64,000 nt of DNA from Brooklawnia cerclae (GTDB lineage Bacteria; Actinomycetota; Actinomycetes; Propionibacteriales; Propionibacteriaceae): NCBI RefSeq assembly GCF_011758645.1, contig NZ_JAAMOZ010000001.1, forward strand, positions 620,001 through 684,000, in the 5' to 3' direction. Below, in pieces: positions 16,017-24,700 of the stretch. Within the stretch, counting starts at the first letter, position 1, and the number at the start of each line of letters is the position of its first letter. The notes beneath the pieces were generated by a model. That model did not search any database. It saw nothing but the letters and a program-made list of their open reading frames with translations, and was not told the DNA's origin. Both the position numbers and the translations under genes were made by a program.

Positions 16017-17698
16017 GTCAGCGACCCCGGCGTGGGCTGCCGCCCGACGCCCCGAACGACCCGGTGGACAACGTGCCGGACGCCGAGACCACCGCCGTGC
16101 GAAGGGCGTTGCGGGACGAAGAACTCGCGGCCATGACGCCGCCCCCGGCGGCGCGGCGCCCCAGCCGGGCGGCTTCCGAGCCCGAGCCTGAGCCGACTGC
16201 GGCGGCCGAGCCCGAGCAGACAGCGCCCCGGAGAGGACGCCGGGCCGCAGCCGAGTCGGAACCCGCCGGAGCGGAGACCGTGGTGGTGGACTCCCACGCG
16301 TCGGCCGAGAAGTCCGCCTCGCGTACCAGAGGGCTGCGTGCGCCTCGATCACAGGGCGGCGCGAGCACGGCTCCTCCTCGTCCGGCTCTCACCGCAGTCG
16401 AGGCCAGGCGACGCCGTCTGGCGCTGGCGTTCGGCCTGTTCGGGCTGATCGCATGCCTGGGGATCGGCCTCGTCCCGGCCCAGCCGGCCCCCGTTCCTCA
16501 GACGGTGCCCCTGGTCACGGCCATCAGCCGTACGTGCCCGGTGTCGGACACCGGTCCGGCGACGCTGGTGGCGTCCTCGTCGGACGGCGACATCCGGTTG
16601 CGCGAGCTCGGGTCGACCGCTACGTCCACCCTCACCGGCCCGCTCAGCATCGGCGATCAGACGACGGCCACGATCCTCACCCCGACGTTGTCGGAGAGCA
16701 GTGTCGTGGGCGGCACCGTGATGTCGAGCGACACCCAGCAGTGGTACGGATCGTGCCGTTCGCCGCGCACCGATCAATACGTGCAACTGCCCGGGGGGGA
16801 CGGGGCGACCCTGCTCGTGATCAATCCGGAGTCCGAGGACGCCCTGATCGACATCACGTTGACAGGCCCCGACGGTGAGATCACCGGCGACAGCCTGCGC
16901 GGGGTGACGGTGCCGGCGAACTCGCAGCACGTCGTCGATCTGTCGGCGTACGCGGGCTCGGTCGACGCGGTCGGGGCGAGGGTCCGCACGAGCCTGGGAC
17001 GCGTCCTGGCCGTCGCGCAGGCCGTTCGCGACGACGGCGGCGACTTCGCCAGCAACACCATCCTCGGGCGCACAGTGGTGATCCCGGCCGTCCCGGAGGG
17101 CTCGGGCAGCACCCTTCTGCTGCTGTCGAACCCGGGCACCACGCGCAACGCGGTCTCGATCGAGGCCATCACCAGCGCGGGCAGGTATGCGCTTCCCGGA
17201 TACGAGAGCTATGCGCTCAATGCCCAGCGCACCGTGCAGGTCGACCTCACCTCCGCGTTGAACGGGGTTCCGGCGGCGCTGGTCATCACGGGTCGGGAGG
17301 ACTTCGCGGCGTCCTTGTTCGCGACGGCGGGGGGCGACTTCGCCGTCGTCCCCGGCGAACTGGACGAGCAGAGCGCGGCCGCGCAGGACCTGGTCGCGGT
17401 CGTCCCCGGTACCGGAACGTTGCAGATCACGAACTCCGGTGACGGCGAGGCGTTGGTGCGGGTCGATTGGGGTGAGGATCAGGCGCCGGCCGCTCGCACG
17501 GTGCTCGCAGGCTCGGTCGCCACGGTCGACATCCCCGACGGAGCGACCACGGTGCGGCTGACGTCCAACGGGCCTGTCTCCGGTGCGCTGCTCGTCCATT
17601 CGAGTTCGGGCTCGGGGCTGTCCGCGGTGCCACTGGAATACTCGGCACGTTCACAGGCGTGGATCCCGATCCAGCCCGAGGCGGGGATGGGCCGCTAG
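16013..17698 (+). CDS. DUF5719 family secreted or anchored protein
   Basis: A 561-residue protein. The first 120 residues are acidic and basic low-complexity sequence, followed by one membrane segment (LALAFGLFGLIACLGIGLV) and a large extracytoplasmic part of repeating beta-type modules rich in Thr, Ser, Val and Gly. This matches the actinobacterial DUF5719 family, found beside the GT2 gene in many genomes. It overlaps the GT2 gene by four bases, so the two products are made together. It probably assists assembly or export of the glycan, as inference; no enzyme motif was seen. Confidence 0.85.
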   Translation: MSQRPRRGLPPDAPNDPVDNVPDAETTAVRRALRDEELAAMTPPPAARRPSRAASEPEPEPTAAAEPEQTAPRRGRRAAAESEPAGAETVVVDSHASAEKSASRTRGLRAPRSQGGASTAPPRPALTAVEARRRRLALAFGLFGLIACLGIGLVPAQPAPVPQTVPLVTAISRTCPVSDTGPATLVASSSDGDIRLRELGSTATSTLTGPLSIGDQTTATILTPTLSESSVVGGTVMSSDTQQWYGSCRSPRTDQYVQLPGGDGATLLVINPESEDALIDITLTGPDGEITGDSLRGVTVPANSQHVVDLSAYAGSVDAVGARVRTSLGRVLAVAQAVRDDGGDFASNTILGRTVVIPAVPEGSGSTLLLLSNPGTTRNAVSIEAITSAGRYALPGYESYALNAQRTVQVDLTSALNGVPAALVITGREDFAASLFATAGGDFAVVPGELDEQSAAAQDLVAVVPGTGTLQITNSGDGEALVRVDWGEDQAPAARTVLAGSVATVDIPDGATTVRLTSNGPVSGALLVHSSSGSGLSAVPLEYSARSQAWIPIQPEAGMGR

Positions 17699-17776
17699 GA
17701 CCTGTCGGCAGTAACTGGGCCTTGACAAGTGTGATCGATGCTCCGCGTGCAGAGATGAGTGAGATGCGGGCGGGCC

Positions 17777-17816
17777 TCACAGGTGACTCACAGGCGCCTC
17801 AAAGTTACAGCAAAGT
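17777..17816 (+). promoter_or_regulatory. PhoP-like array of four 11-bp direct repeats
   Basis: Heptamers TCACAGG (17777), TCACAGG (17788), TCAAAGT (17799) and GCAAAGT (17810) repeat every 11 bases. The best match is the PhoP box known from mycobacteria (TCACAGC, 4 bases, TCACAGC); Streptomyces PHO boxes also have an 11-base period. The array ends 9 bases before TTGAAT (17826-17831), a possible -10 box, so it would overlap the -35 region as an activator site does. It lies 59 bases before the DUF4956 gene. Confidence 0.6.
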
Positions 17817-17874
17817 GACCAGAAATTGAATGAAAGGAGTCAAGCCGGAGAAGAACACGTAAGGAGACGGCCCC

Positions 17875-18516
17875 ATGGACTCCCTCATCATGATCGTCAT
17901 CGACGAGGTGGCAATCACGATCCTGGCCCTCGGCATCTATTTCACCCGGCATCGTCGCCGCGATCTGGTCGTCGCCTTCCTCGGCGTCAACACGGGAGTG
18001 CTGGCCGTCGCCTCCGTGCTCGGCTCGGTCGACGTGGGGATCGGGCTCGGAATGGGGCTGTTCGGAGTCCTGTCCATCATCCGCCTGCGGTCTTCGGAGA
18101 TCGAACAGCACGAGGTCGCCTACTACTTCTCGGCCTTGTCCATCGGCCTGATCGCCGGGCTCGGCACCGGCTGGGTCGCCATCGCACTCATCGGGCTCGT
18201 CCTGGTGGTCATGTTCATCGGTGACCACCCCTCACTGCTTTCCCGCTACCGCGAACATGTGGTGAACGTCGACGAGGCGATCACGGACGAGCAGGAGTTG
18301 CGCGAGCGCGTCGAGCAGATCGTCGGTGGCCGGGTGCGGTCGATGACGGTGCAACGGCTCGATCTGGTCAACGACACCACCCTCGTGCGGGTCTGCTATC
18401 AGACGGGAACCGGGAAGAGCCGGTCCCCGCAGGCGGTCCACACCGACAGCGCCGGCATACACGCGTTGACCGGCGCCGCGCGCGACGGCGCGGTCCGGGT
18501 CGAGGTGCGATCATGA
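17875..18516 (+). CDS. DUF4956 membrane protein
   Basis: A 213-residue protein with four hydrophobic segments in the first 125 residues, then a soluble C-terminal domain of about 90 residues. The MGLFGVLSIIRLRSSEI stretch between helices is the family hallmark. DUF4956 has no known biochemistry but is repeatedly found beside VTC-domain proteins, as here. AAGGAG lies 7 bases before ATG 17875. Its stop overlaps the VTC gene start. A role as membrane partner of the VTC protein is inferred. Confidence 0.88.
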   Translation: MDSLIMIVIDEVAITILALGIYFTRHRRRDLVVAFLGVNTGVLAVASVLGSVDVGIGLGMGLFGVLSIIRLRSSEIEQHEVAYYFSALSIGLIAGLGTGWVAIALIGLVLVVMFIGDHPSLLSRYREHVVNVDEAITDEQELRERVEQIVGGRVRSMTVQRLDLVNDTTLVRVCYQTGTGKSRSPQAVHTDSAGIHALTGAARDGAVRVEVRS

Positions 18517-19280
18517 GCGGCGGCATGGCGGGCAGCCTCGCCCGGTACGGCTCGGTCACTCTCGACGAGGTCGTCGGCGGGGCATCGCTGCTCACCCGGG
18601 TGGACCGCAAGTACATGATGTGGCGCGACGAGGCCGAGCGCCTCCTTGCAGGGTTGCCGACCGGGTTCCGCGTGCTGGAGACCGACGGGCAGCGTCTGTC
18701 GACCTACGAGTCGGTCTACTTCGACACCCCCGATCTGCTGAGCTTCCGCCTCGCGGCTCGCAGCCGTCCGCGGCGGTTCAAGCTGCGGACGCGCGCCTAC
18801 CTCGACGCGGACGCCGCCTACCTGGAGGTCAAGACCAGGAGCACACGGCGCGTGACCGTCAAGGAACGCATGTGTTACGGGATCGACGAGCGCCATGAAC
18901 TGACCCCCCTGGGCCGCCAGTACGCGGTCGGCACGCTCGCCGGGGCCGGAGTGGAAACCGCGCGGGTGGGCGTCCTCGAACCCGTGGTGACCACGCGATA
19001 CCGCAGGGGGACGCTGTTGCAGCCCGACGGCTTGAGCCGTGCGACGGTCGACATCGACCTGTCCTGGCAGGACGCGGACGCCGGGACGCTCACGCTCGGC
19101 GACGTGGCGATCATCGAGACCAAGTCGGGCGGGCACGCGTCTGCCCTCGACCGGGTCCTGTGGGCGCACGGATACCGGCCCGAGTCGTTCAGCAAGTACG
19201 CGACGGGTCTGGCCGCCCTGCACCCCGGGCTCCCATCGAACAAGTGGCACCGGCCTCTGACTACCTATTTCACGCGCTGA
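18513..19280 (+). CDS. VTC-domain (polyphosphate polymerase-like) protein
   Basis: A 255-residue cytoplasmic protein of the VTC/CYTH tunnel fold. In yeast Vtc4 this domain makes polyphosphate from ATP. Basic and acidic residues expected to line the tunnel are visible in TRVDRKYMM, SVYFDTPDLLSF, RRFKLRTRAYLD, AYLEVKTR, VTTRYRR, ATVDIDL and AIIETKS. The conserved EVK and ETKS glutamates for metal and the RR/KxR basics for phosphate are present. Bacterial members are mostly untested, so the product could be polyphosphate or another triphosphate-derived compound. It overlaps DUF4956 by ATGA. Confidence 0.87.
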   Translation: MSGGMAGSLARYGSVTLDEVVGGASLLTRVDRKYMMWRDEAERLLAGLPTGFRVLETDGQRLSTYESVYFDTPDLLSFRLAARSRPRRFKLRTRAYLDADAAYLEVKTRSTRRVTVKERMCYGIDERHELTPLGRQYAVGTLAGAGVETARVGVLEPVVTTRYRRGTLLQPDGLSRATVDIDLSWQDADAGTLTLGDVAIIETKSGGHASALDRVLWAHGYRPESFSKYATGLAALHPGLPSNKWHRPLTTYFTR

Positions 19281-19298
19281 CCCACGACAAGGACCCCC

Positions 19299-21050
19299 AT
19301 GAACAAGCGACTGATCCTCCCGGCGTTCCTCGCGGCCGTCGTACTCGGCATCACCGGGTGCACCACCGAGACCACCTCGACGGACCCGTCGCCGAGCACG
19401 AGCACGTCCTCGGCGTCCAGTTCCGCGACCTCCTCGGCCACCGCGTCGGCGGACTCCGACCTGAGCGCTGCCGCCGTGCTGGCGGACGACGCCGACGCGA
19501 CGGTGGTCAACGACGACGAGTGGTCGTCCGAGGGCGCCACCGGCATCACCCTGTCGGGCTCCACGGCGTCGGCGGACGGCGAGGGAGTGACGGTGGACGG
19601 CTCGACCGTCACGATCACCGCCGCCGGCGTCTACCGGCTCAGCGGGACGCTGGCCGGCCGGGTCGTCGTCTCGGCCCCGGACGACGCGCTGGTCGTCCTC
19701 ATCCTCGACGGGGCGACGATCACCAGCGACGACTCGCCGGCCATCGAGGTCGTCTCCGCGGACGATGCGGTCGTCGCATTGGCGGATGGCACGCAGAACT
19801 CCTTGTCGGACGCGCAATCGTATGACGACAGCACGCAGGCCAACGCGGCTCTCTACGCCGACGTCGACCTCACTATCACCGGAACCGGAGCCCTGACCGT
19901 GTCGGGCAACGGGAACGACGGCATCACCAGCACGGACGACCTCGTCGTCCTGTCGGGCACCATCACCGTCGACGCCGCCGACGACGGCCTTCGCGGGAAG
20001 GACTCCGTGACGATCCGGGGCGGTACCCTCACGGTGACCAGCGGTGGTGACGGCATCAAGTCCGATCAGGACGAGGACGCGACCGCGGGCTACGTGTTGA
20101 TCACCGGCGGAACGCTGACCGTCGAGGCCGGCGGGGACGGCATCACCGGCGAGACCGACGTGGTGATCACCGGGGGACAGTTCCACGTCGTGACCGGGTC
20201 GGGCCACCAGACGCAGCCTTCCGAGGACGTCTCGACCAAGGGCGTCAAGGCCGGCGTCGCGCTCGTGATCGAGGGCGGCACCCTGGACGTCGATTCCTCC
20301 GACGACGCCGTGCACACCAACGGGTCGGCGCGGATCGCCGGGGGAACCCTCACCCTCGCCAGCGGTGACGACGCCGTCCACGCGGACGCCGCGCTGATCG
20401 TCGACGGTGGGGACATCACGGTGAGCGAGGCCGTCGAGGGCCTGGAGGGTGTCGACATCTCGATCACGAACGGGACGATCAGCCTCACGACGAGCGACGA
20501 CGGCATCAACGCCGCGGGCAACACCACGACGACCGGGATGGGTGGCGGCATGGGCGACACGGGCGAGACGCTGACGATCTCGGGTGGAACGGTCACGGTG
20601 GACGCCCAGGGTGACGGCCTGGACTCCAACGGCAGCCTGACGATCCAGGGCGGCACCGTCGTCGTCCACGGCCCCACCGCGAGCGACAACTCGGCGCTGG
20701 ACGCCAACGGCACCCTCGCGATCGACGGAGGGACGGTCATCGCCCTCGGCAGCGCGGGCATGGCGGAGTCCCCGGACTCCTCGTCCGCCCAGGGCTGGGT
20801 GATGGCGCAGGCCTCCGGCTCAGCGGGTTCGACCGTGCGGATCCAGGACGCGGACGGCACCGTGCTCGGCGAGTTCACCTCGTCGAAGGCGTTCTCGATG
20901 GTGGTCTACTCGTCCGGCGCCGTGGTCAGCGGGGACCAGTACACGATCAGCGTCGACGGGAGCACCACCACCGCGACGGCCGGCCAGTCCGCCGGAGGCA
21001 TGGGCGGCGGGGGCGGCATGGGCGGCGGCCCGGGCGGCCGCAACGGCTGA
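19299..21050 (+). CDS. Beta-helix lipoprotein, carbohydrate-binding domain (DUF4353)
   Basis: A 583-residue protein starting 18 bases after the VTC gene. The signal peptide ends in a lipobox (GITGC), so it should be lipid-anchored on the outside of the membrane. A Ser/Thr/Pro/Ala-rich spacer of about 40 residues follows, then about 20 short repeats of the type GGTLTV-x(3-5)-GDDGI that predict a right-handed beta-helix. Acidic Asp-Asp pairs at the turns could bind calcium or sugar. The C-terminus is a glycine-methionine tail (GGMGGGGGMGGG). The context suggests a surface partner for whatever DUF4956 and the VTC protein make. Confidence 0.85.
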   Translation: MNKRLILPAFLAAVVLGITGCTTETTSTDPSPSTSTSSASSSATSSATASADSDLSAAAVLADDADATVVNDDEWSSEGATGITLSGSTASADGEGVTVDGSTVTITAAGVYRLSGTLAGRVVVSAPDDALVVLILDGATITSDDSPAIEVVSADDAVVALADGTQNSLSDAQSYDDSTQANAALYADVDLTITGTGALTVSGNGNDGITSTDDLVVLSGTITVDAADDGLRGKDSVTIRGGTLTVTSGGDGIKSDQDEDATAGYVLITGGTLTVEAGGDGITGETDVVITGGQFHVVTGSGHQTQPSEDVSTKGVKAGVALVIEGGTLDVDSSDDAVHTNGSARIAGGTLTLASGDDAVHADAALIVDGGDITVSEAVEGLEGVDISITNGTISLTTSDDGINAAGNTTTTGMGGGMGDTGETLTISGGTVTVDAQGDGLDSNGSLTIQGGTVVVHGPTASDNSALDANGTLAIDGGTVIALGSAGMAESPDSSSAQGWVMAQASGSAGSTVRIQDADGTVLGEFTSSKAFSMVVYSSGAVVSGDQYTISVDGSTTTATAGQSAGGMGGGGGMGGGPGGRNG

Positions 21051-21084
21051 TGTTCCCCGGACGAGTGCGTGGTGGCGGATCGGC

Positions 21085-21191
21085 GTGACCAGGTTCCTTG
21101 AAATAGCGCATCTCCCGATAGCCGGCCTGCGTTACCCGTAGTCGTGGGCTTTCCGTCGGTTCTCGTCCGAAATTTGAAGGAACGTGGTCAC
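21085..21191. repeat. 107-bp element with 20-bp imperfect inverted ends
   Basis: GTGACCAGGTTCCTTGAAAT at 21085-21104 is inverted at 21172-21191 with 18 of 20 positions matching, and 67 bases lie between. It sits in the 169-base space between two convergent genes. No target duplication is evident. It may be a MITE-like remnant or a long-range stem acting as a terminator. Confidence 0.6.
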
Positions 21192-21219
21192 CAGGTCTGC
21201 GATGCTCACCCCGATAGAA

Positions 21220-21711
21220 CTAGAGCACCTGGGCGCACGCCAGGGTGAGATACCGATGGTCGTGGTAGAGCAGCGGGCTCGCCTCCGGGCCCGGTACGAC
21301 GTCGAGCACCTCCGCGGCGATGAGCCGCGAGGCACCCACCTCGACGATCTCCAGGGGACGAGCACGCAGTGCCGCCGGAGCCGATGGCAGGTGGGGCTCA
21401 CCTGTGGGCAGCCGCCGCCACCCCTGCTCCGGCACGAACCGCGGCCCGTCCGGACGCGCGAAGGCGTCCGCGATGTCCCTGTGCTGTTCGCCGAGCAGGT
21501 GGATGAGGAAAGTGCGAGCGTGGAGGATGCCTCCGGCTGAGCCGCCGTCCCGCATCACAGAGAACGACAGCGCCGGCGGATCGGTGCTCAGCGAGGCGAT
21601 GCTGGACGCTGTGAGGCCCACCGGCCCGCGTTCGGTGGTCGCGGTGATGAGGCCCACCGCAGCCGGATGAGTGCGGAAGGCGGTTGTGAAGTCCTCGATG
21701 AGCCTGCTCAT
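21220..21711 (-). CDS. Flavin reductase family protein
   Basis: A 163-residue FMN-binding split-barrel protein of the DIM6/NTAB family. It shows the usual strand order: AVGLITATTERGPVGLTASSIASLSTDPP, FSVMRDGGSAGGI, FLIHLLGEQH, and a C-terminal HDHRYLTL. Such proteins pass electrons from NAD(P)H to FMN or hold FMN for a partner oxidoreductase. ATG 21711 is chosen because the family begins just before the first strand; the frame is open further upstream. It lies 79 bases downstream of the DmsA-like fusion on the same strand, so it may feed it electrons (inference). Confidence 0.87.
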   Translation of the reverse strand: MSRLIEDFTTAFRTHPAAVGLITATTERGPVGLTASSIASLSTDPPALSFSVMRDGGSAGGILHARTFLIHLLGEQHRDIADAFARPDGPRFVPEQGWRRLPTGEPHLPSAPAALRARPLEIVEVGASRLIAAEVLDVVPGPEASPLLYHDHRYLTLACAQVL

Positions 21712-21790
21712 GTGGGTCGTGTTGTCCTGTCCTCGATCGTCGGCTGGAGAAGTCCTCGAAGCCGGGTGAGCCCGAGGCGAGCAGCCGCCG

Positions 21791-24700
21791 TCACGTCGGC
21801 GACATCGCCGGCTCCGTCTGCGGCACATGCCTGCGCACGTCCACGAGGCTGGAATGCTGGGGGTTGCCCTTCGCCAGCGGGGTGGGGCGCTGTGTGGTCA
21901 GCATGTTGATGTTTCCCCGGATGTCCGCGCCGCCGGGCCCGGGCCGGAACCACGCACCCTGCGCCAGCCCGACGACGCCCCGCGCGATGCGATCGGTCAC
22001 CCGGGCACGCACGACGACGCGTCCTCGATCGTTGAAGACATCCACCTCGTCCTCGTCGGCGATGCCGAGGCTCTCGGCGTCCAGCGTGTGGATCCACAGC
22101 CGGTGGGGCTCGAAGCGCTCCAAGCGCTCACTCGTGTCGAGCGTGGAGTGGGTGCGCCGCTTGGTGTGCCAGCCGACGAGCTGAAACGGGTAGCTGGCTG
22201 TCCGCGGACCGTCCTGGGGGCCCTCGAAGCTCGGCACGTACTTGGGTATCGCCGGGATGTCAGCGGGCTGGTGGAGCTCGAAGAGTGCGGGCGAGAAGAT
22301 CTCGATCCGGCCGGACGGCGTGGGGAACCGATGATGCTCGGGGTCGGTGATCTGGTCGCGGAAGGCGATGAAGGGTTCTCCGTCGGGGTACTTGAACAGC
22401 CCCGCCCGCCGGAACTCCTGGAACGGGGGAAGGTCGGGCTCCGCGGCCCTGGTCGCCTCGTAGGTCTCCTCCAGCCGGCCCACCAGGTTCTTCCCGCCGT
22501 GGGTGAACTCGTCGCGGAGGCCGAGCCGCTCAGCGAGGTCGGCGAGCCAGTCGTACTCGAAGCGTGCCTCGAACAGCGGTGCGACGGTGCGGTTGTTCGA
22601 GATGAGGTAGTCGCCGAACTGCCAGGGGGTGCCGATGTTGTCGGTCTCGAACAGCGAGGTGCCGGGCAGGACGATGTCGCTGAACAGCGCGCTCGGGGTC
22701 ATGAACAGGTCGGAGGTGACGATGAACTCGCAGGCGGTCTCGTCCCTGAGGATCCGCGTCGTCTCGTTGACGTCGGAGTGCTGGTTGACCAGGGTGTTCC
22801 CGGCGAGGTTGATGATGAGCTTGATGTCGGCGTCGAGGTGATCGACGCCCTGGAGCCCGTCGTCCCGCCTGGTCATCGTGGTGCCGTCGGTGATCGCCTT
22901 CGTCCACAGGAAGACCGGGATCCGGCCCGGGTAGGGGTTCGGGACCAGGCCCACGTTCGCCGGTCTGGCGTGTGCCCGGATACCGCCGACGCCGGATGCG
23001 GCCCCGCCCGGTATGCCGATGTTGCCGGTGAGGCCCGGCAGCACACAGATGGAGCGCACCGTCTGCTCCCCGTTCCCGGTGCGTTGGGGCCCCAGCCCTT
23101 GCAGCAGTGCGGCGGGTTTCGTGGTGGCGTACAGCCTGGCCAGCCAGCGGATGGTCTCGGCGGGCACGCCGGTGATCGGCTCGGCCCACTGCGGCGTCTT
23201 GGCGATGCCGTCTCGTTTCCCGAACACGTAGCTCAGGTAGTCCTCTTCGTCCTCGTAGCCCTCGGGCATGTGGGCGGCGTCGAACCCGAGGCAGTGGGCG
23301 TCCATGAACTCCTGATCGTGGAGGCCCTCGCGGACGATGGTGTGGGCCATCGCGTCCACGAGCGCGCTGTCGGTCGTCGGCCTGATCGCGATCCAGTGAT
23401 CGGCCAGTTCCTGAGCCGTGTCGCTGAGCCGGGGGTCGACGGCGACGATCATGGTGCCGTTGCGCTTGGCGCGGCGCAGCCAATCGGCGGTCTGTGTGCC
23501 GAAGCCCGTCTCGACGGGGTTGTGGCCCCACAGGACGATCAGCTTGGAGTTCACGAAGTCGTCCGGGCTGTTGCCGGTCATCCCGGTGCCGTAGGTGTAC
23601 TTCGTCGCGTGGGCGGTGCAGGCGGAACTGTAGCTGTTGTAGGAGTCGAGGTAGCCGCCGTCGAGCGCGAGGAGCCCTTTGGCCATGACGTTTCCCCTGG
23701 CCACGGAGTTGATACCCGACGCATAGTGCACGAAGCGGGCGGTGGGGCCGTAGCGCTGCCTCACGCGGCGCAGCTGGAAGGCGATGGTGTCGAGGGCCTC
23801 GTCCCACGAGATCCGCTCGAACCTGCCGTCGCCGCGGGGGCCGACCCTCCTGAGCGGGTGGCGCAGTCGCTGACCCACCAGGAACGTGTTGTGGTACTCG
23901 AAGTCGATGGCGATGTTGCGCAGCGGCACGCCGTCGGTCGAGCGGTCGCCCGGGCCGATGCCCAGGACGCAACCGTTGCGCGTCTCGACGGCGATCGGGT
24001 TGCGGAATCCGCCGTTGCCCAGCCCACACGCCACGGTCGTCGTGGGTTCGTCGGACCATCCGGTCAGGGGGACGAAGCCCTCCGGGTCGGACGCGTCCGT
24101 ATGGCCGCCGGCGATCGTCGTCCCGGACATCTCGGACGCGACAGCCTCCACGACGCCGGCGATCACCTGGGACAGGGCCTGGTAGGCCGGTGACGAGGCA
24201 TGGTGGGCGAGCGCGGCGGCGAACAAAGAGGTGAAGGGGAGAAGATGGTCGCGGACGAAGGGCTCGGCCCCCGGATCGGTCATGTGCCGGGCGACGAACA
24301 GAGCTTCGAAGCCCCAGTGGTCACCGGGTTGCCGGTAGGCAGGATCCGGCGCGAGACCAAGGGCACCGTAGTCACGCAGGACTGTTTCGGTGCGATGAGA
24401 GAGCAGCCGCGGGGCGTCGTCCCCGTCGGTGAGATAGCACGACTCCCACAGTTCCAGGGAGGGGAACGACGTGCCGAAGAACAGTCGGTCGTGTTCGCGG
24501 CGGGCGGCCTGCTCGTCGTCCAGCAGCTCGCGGGCAGCCTGCTCGATCGTCACGGGACGCGAGGCCGGGCCGGCCAGGTCGAGCGAGTCCACCAGGGCGA
24601 GCCAGGTCTGGGGGTCGAAGGGACGAAGCGTGAGTCGCCCGAGAAGCCCGAGCGCGGTGGCCTGCGAGGGCATGATGTGGCGGGCTCCCGTCTGCCTCAC
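21791..24700 (-). CDS. TorD-like chaperone fused to DmsA-like molybdopterin reductase
   Basis: A 969-residue protein. Residues ~15-190 resemble the TorD/DmsD maturation chaperones (HDRLFFGTSFPSLELWESCY; YRQPGDHWGFEALF). From ~215 on it aligns with DmsA: RVGPRGDGRFERISWDEA, YTYGTGMTGNSPDDF, LAGNTLVNQHS and TTQRPTPLAKGNP. The expected Mo ligand serine is kept (~S358). The [4Fe-4S] region is degenerate: only C225 of four cysteines remains, with N229 and N234 in the next positions, and the fourth site is gone. There is no Tat signal, so it should be cytoplasmic. No DmsB or DmsC lies nearby. GTG 24700 overlaps the DUF1684 stop; ATG 24673 is an alternative. It probably reduces a sulfoxide or N-oxide. 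Confidence 0.88.
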   Translation of the reverse strand: MRQTGARHIMPSQATALGLLGRLTLRPFDPQTWLALVDSLDLAGPASRPVTIEQAARELLDDEQAARREHDRLFFGTSFPSLELWESCYLTDGDDAPRLLSHRTETVLRDYGALGLAPDPAYRQPGDHWGFEALFVARHMTDPGAEPFVRDHLLPFTSLFAAALAHHASSPAYQALSQVIAGVVEAVASEMSGTTIAGGHTDASDPEGFVPLTGWSDEPTTTVACGLGNGGFRNPIAVETRNGCVLGIGPGDRSTDGVPLRNIAIDFEYHNTFLVGQRLRHPLRRVGPRGDGRFERISWDEALDTIAFQLRRVRQRYGPTARFVHYASGINSVARGNVMAKGLLALDGGYLDSYNSYSSACTAHATKYTYGTGMTGNSPDDFVNSKLIVLWGHNPVETGFGTQTADWLRRAKRNGTMIVAVDPRLSDTAQELADHWIAIRPTTDSALVDAMAHTIVREGLHDQEFMDAHCLGFDAAHMPEGYEDEEDYLSYVFGKRDGIAKTPQWAEPITGVPAETIRWLARLYATTKPAALLQGLGPQRTGNGEQTVRSICVLPGLTGNIGIPGGAASGVGGIRAHARPANVGLVPNPYPGRIPVFLWTKAITDGTTMTRRDDGLQGVDHLDADIKLIINLAGNTLVNQHSDVNETTRILRDETACEFIVTSDLFMTPSALFSDIVLPGTSLFETDNIGTPWQFGDYLISNNRTVAPLFEARFEYDWLADLAERLGLRDEFTHGGKNLVGRLEETYEATRAAEPDLPPFQEFRRAGLFKYPDGEPFIAFRDQITDPEHHRFPTPSGRIEIFSPALFELHQPADIPAIPKYVPSFEGPQDGPRTASYPFQLVGWHTKRRTHSTLDTSERLERFEPHRLWIHTLDAESLGIADEDEVDVFNDRGRVVVRARVTDRIARGVVGLAQGAWFRPGPGGADIRGNINMLTTQRPTPLAKGNPQHSSLVDVRRHVPQTEPAMSPT

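Noticed and set aside
17722-17727. TTGACA as -35 box of the DUF4956 operon
   Set aside because: No -10 box 16-19 bases downstream; the repeat array and TTGAAT further on explain the region better.
18399-20669. 756-codon open frame antisense to the VTC and lipoprotein genes
   Set aside because: Shadow of the repetitive lipoprotein gene; its translation is low-complexity Arg/Gly/Asp/Val without a family.
21827-24193. 788-codon open frame antisense to the molybdoenzyme
   Set aside because: The opposite strand aligns with DmsA throughout.
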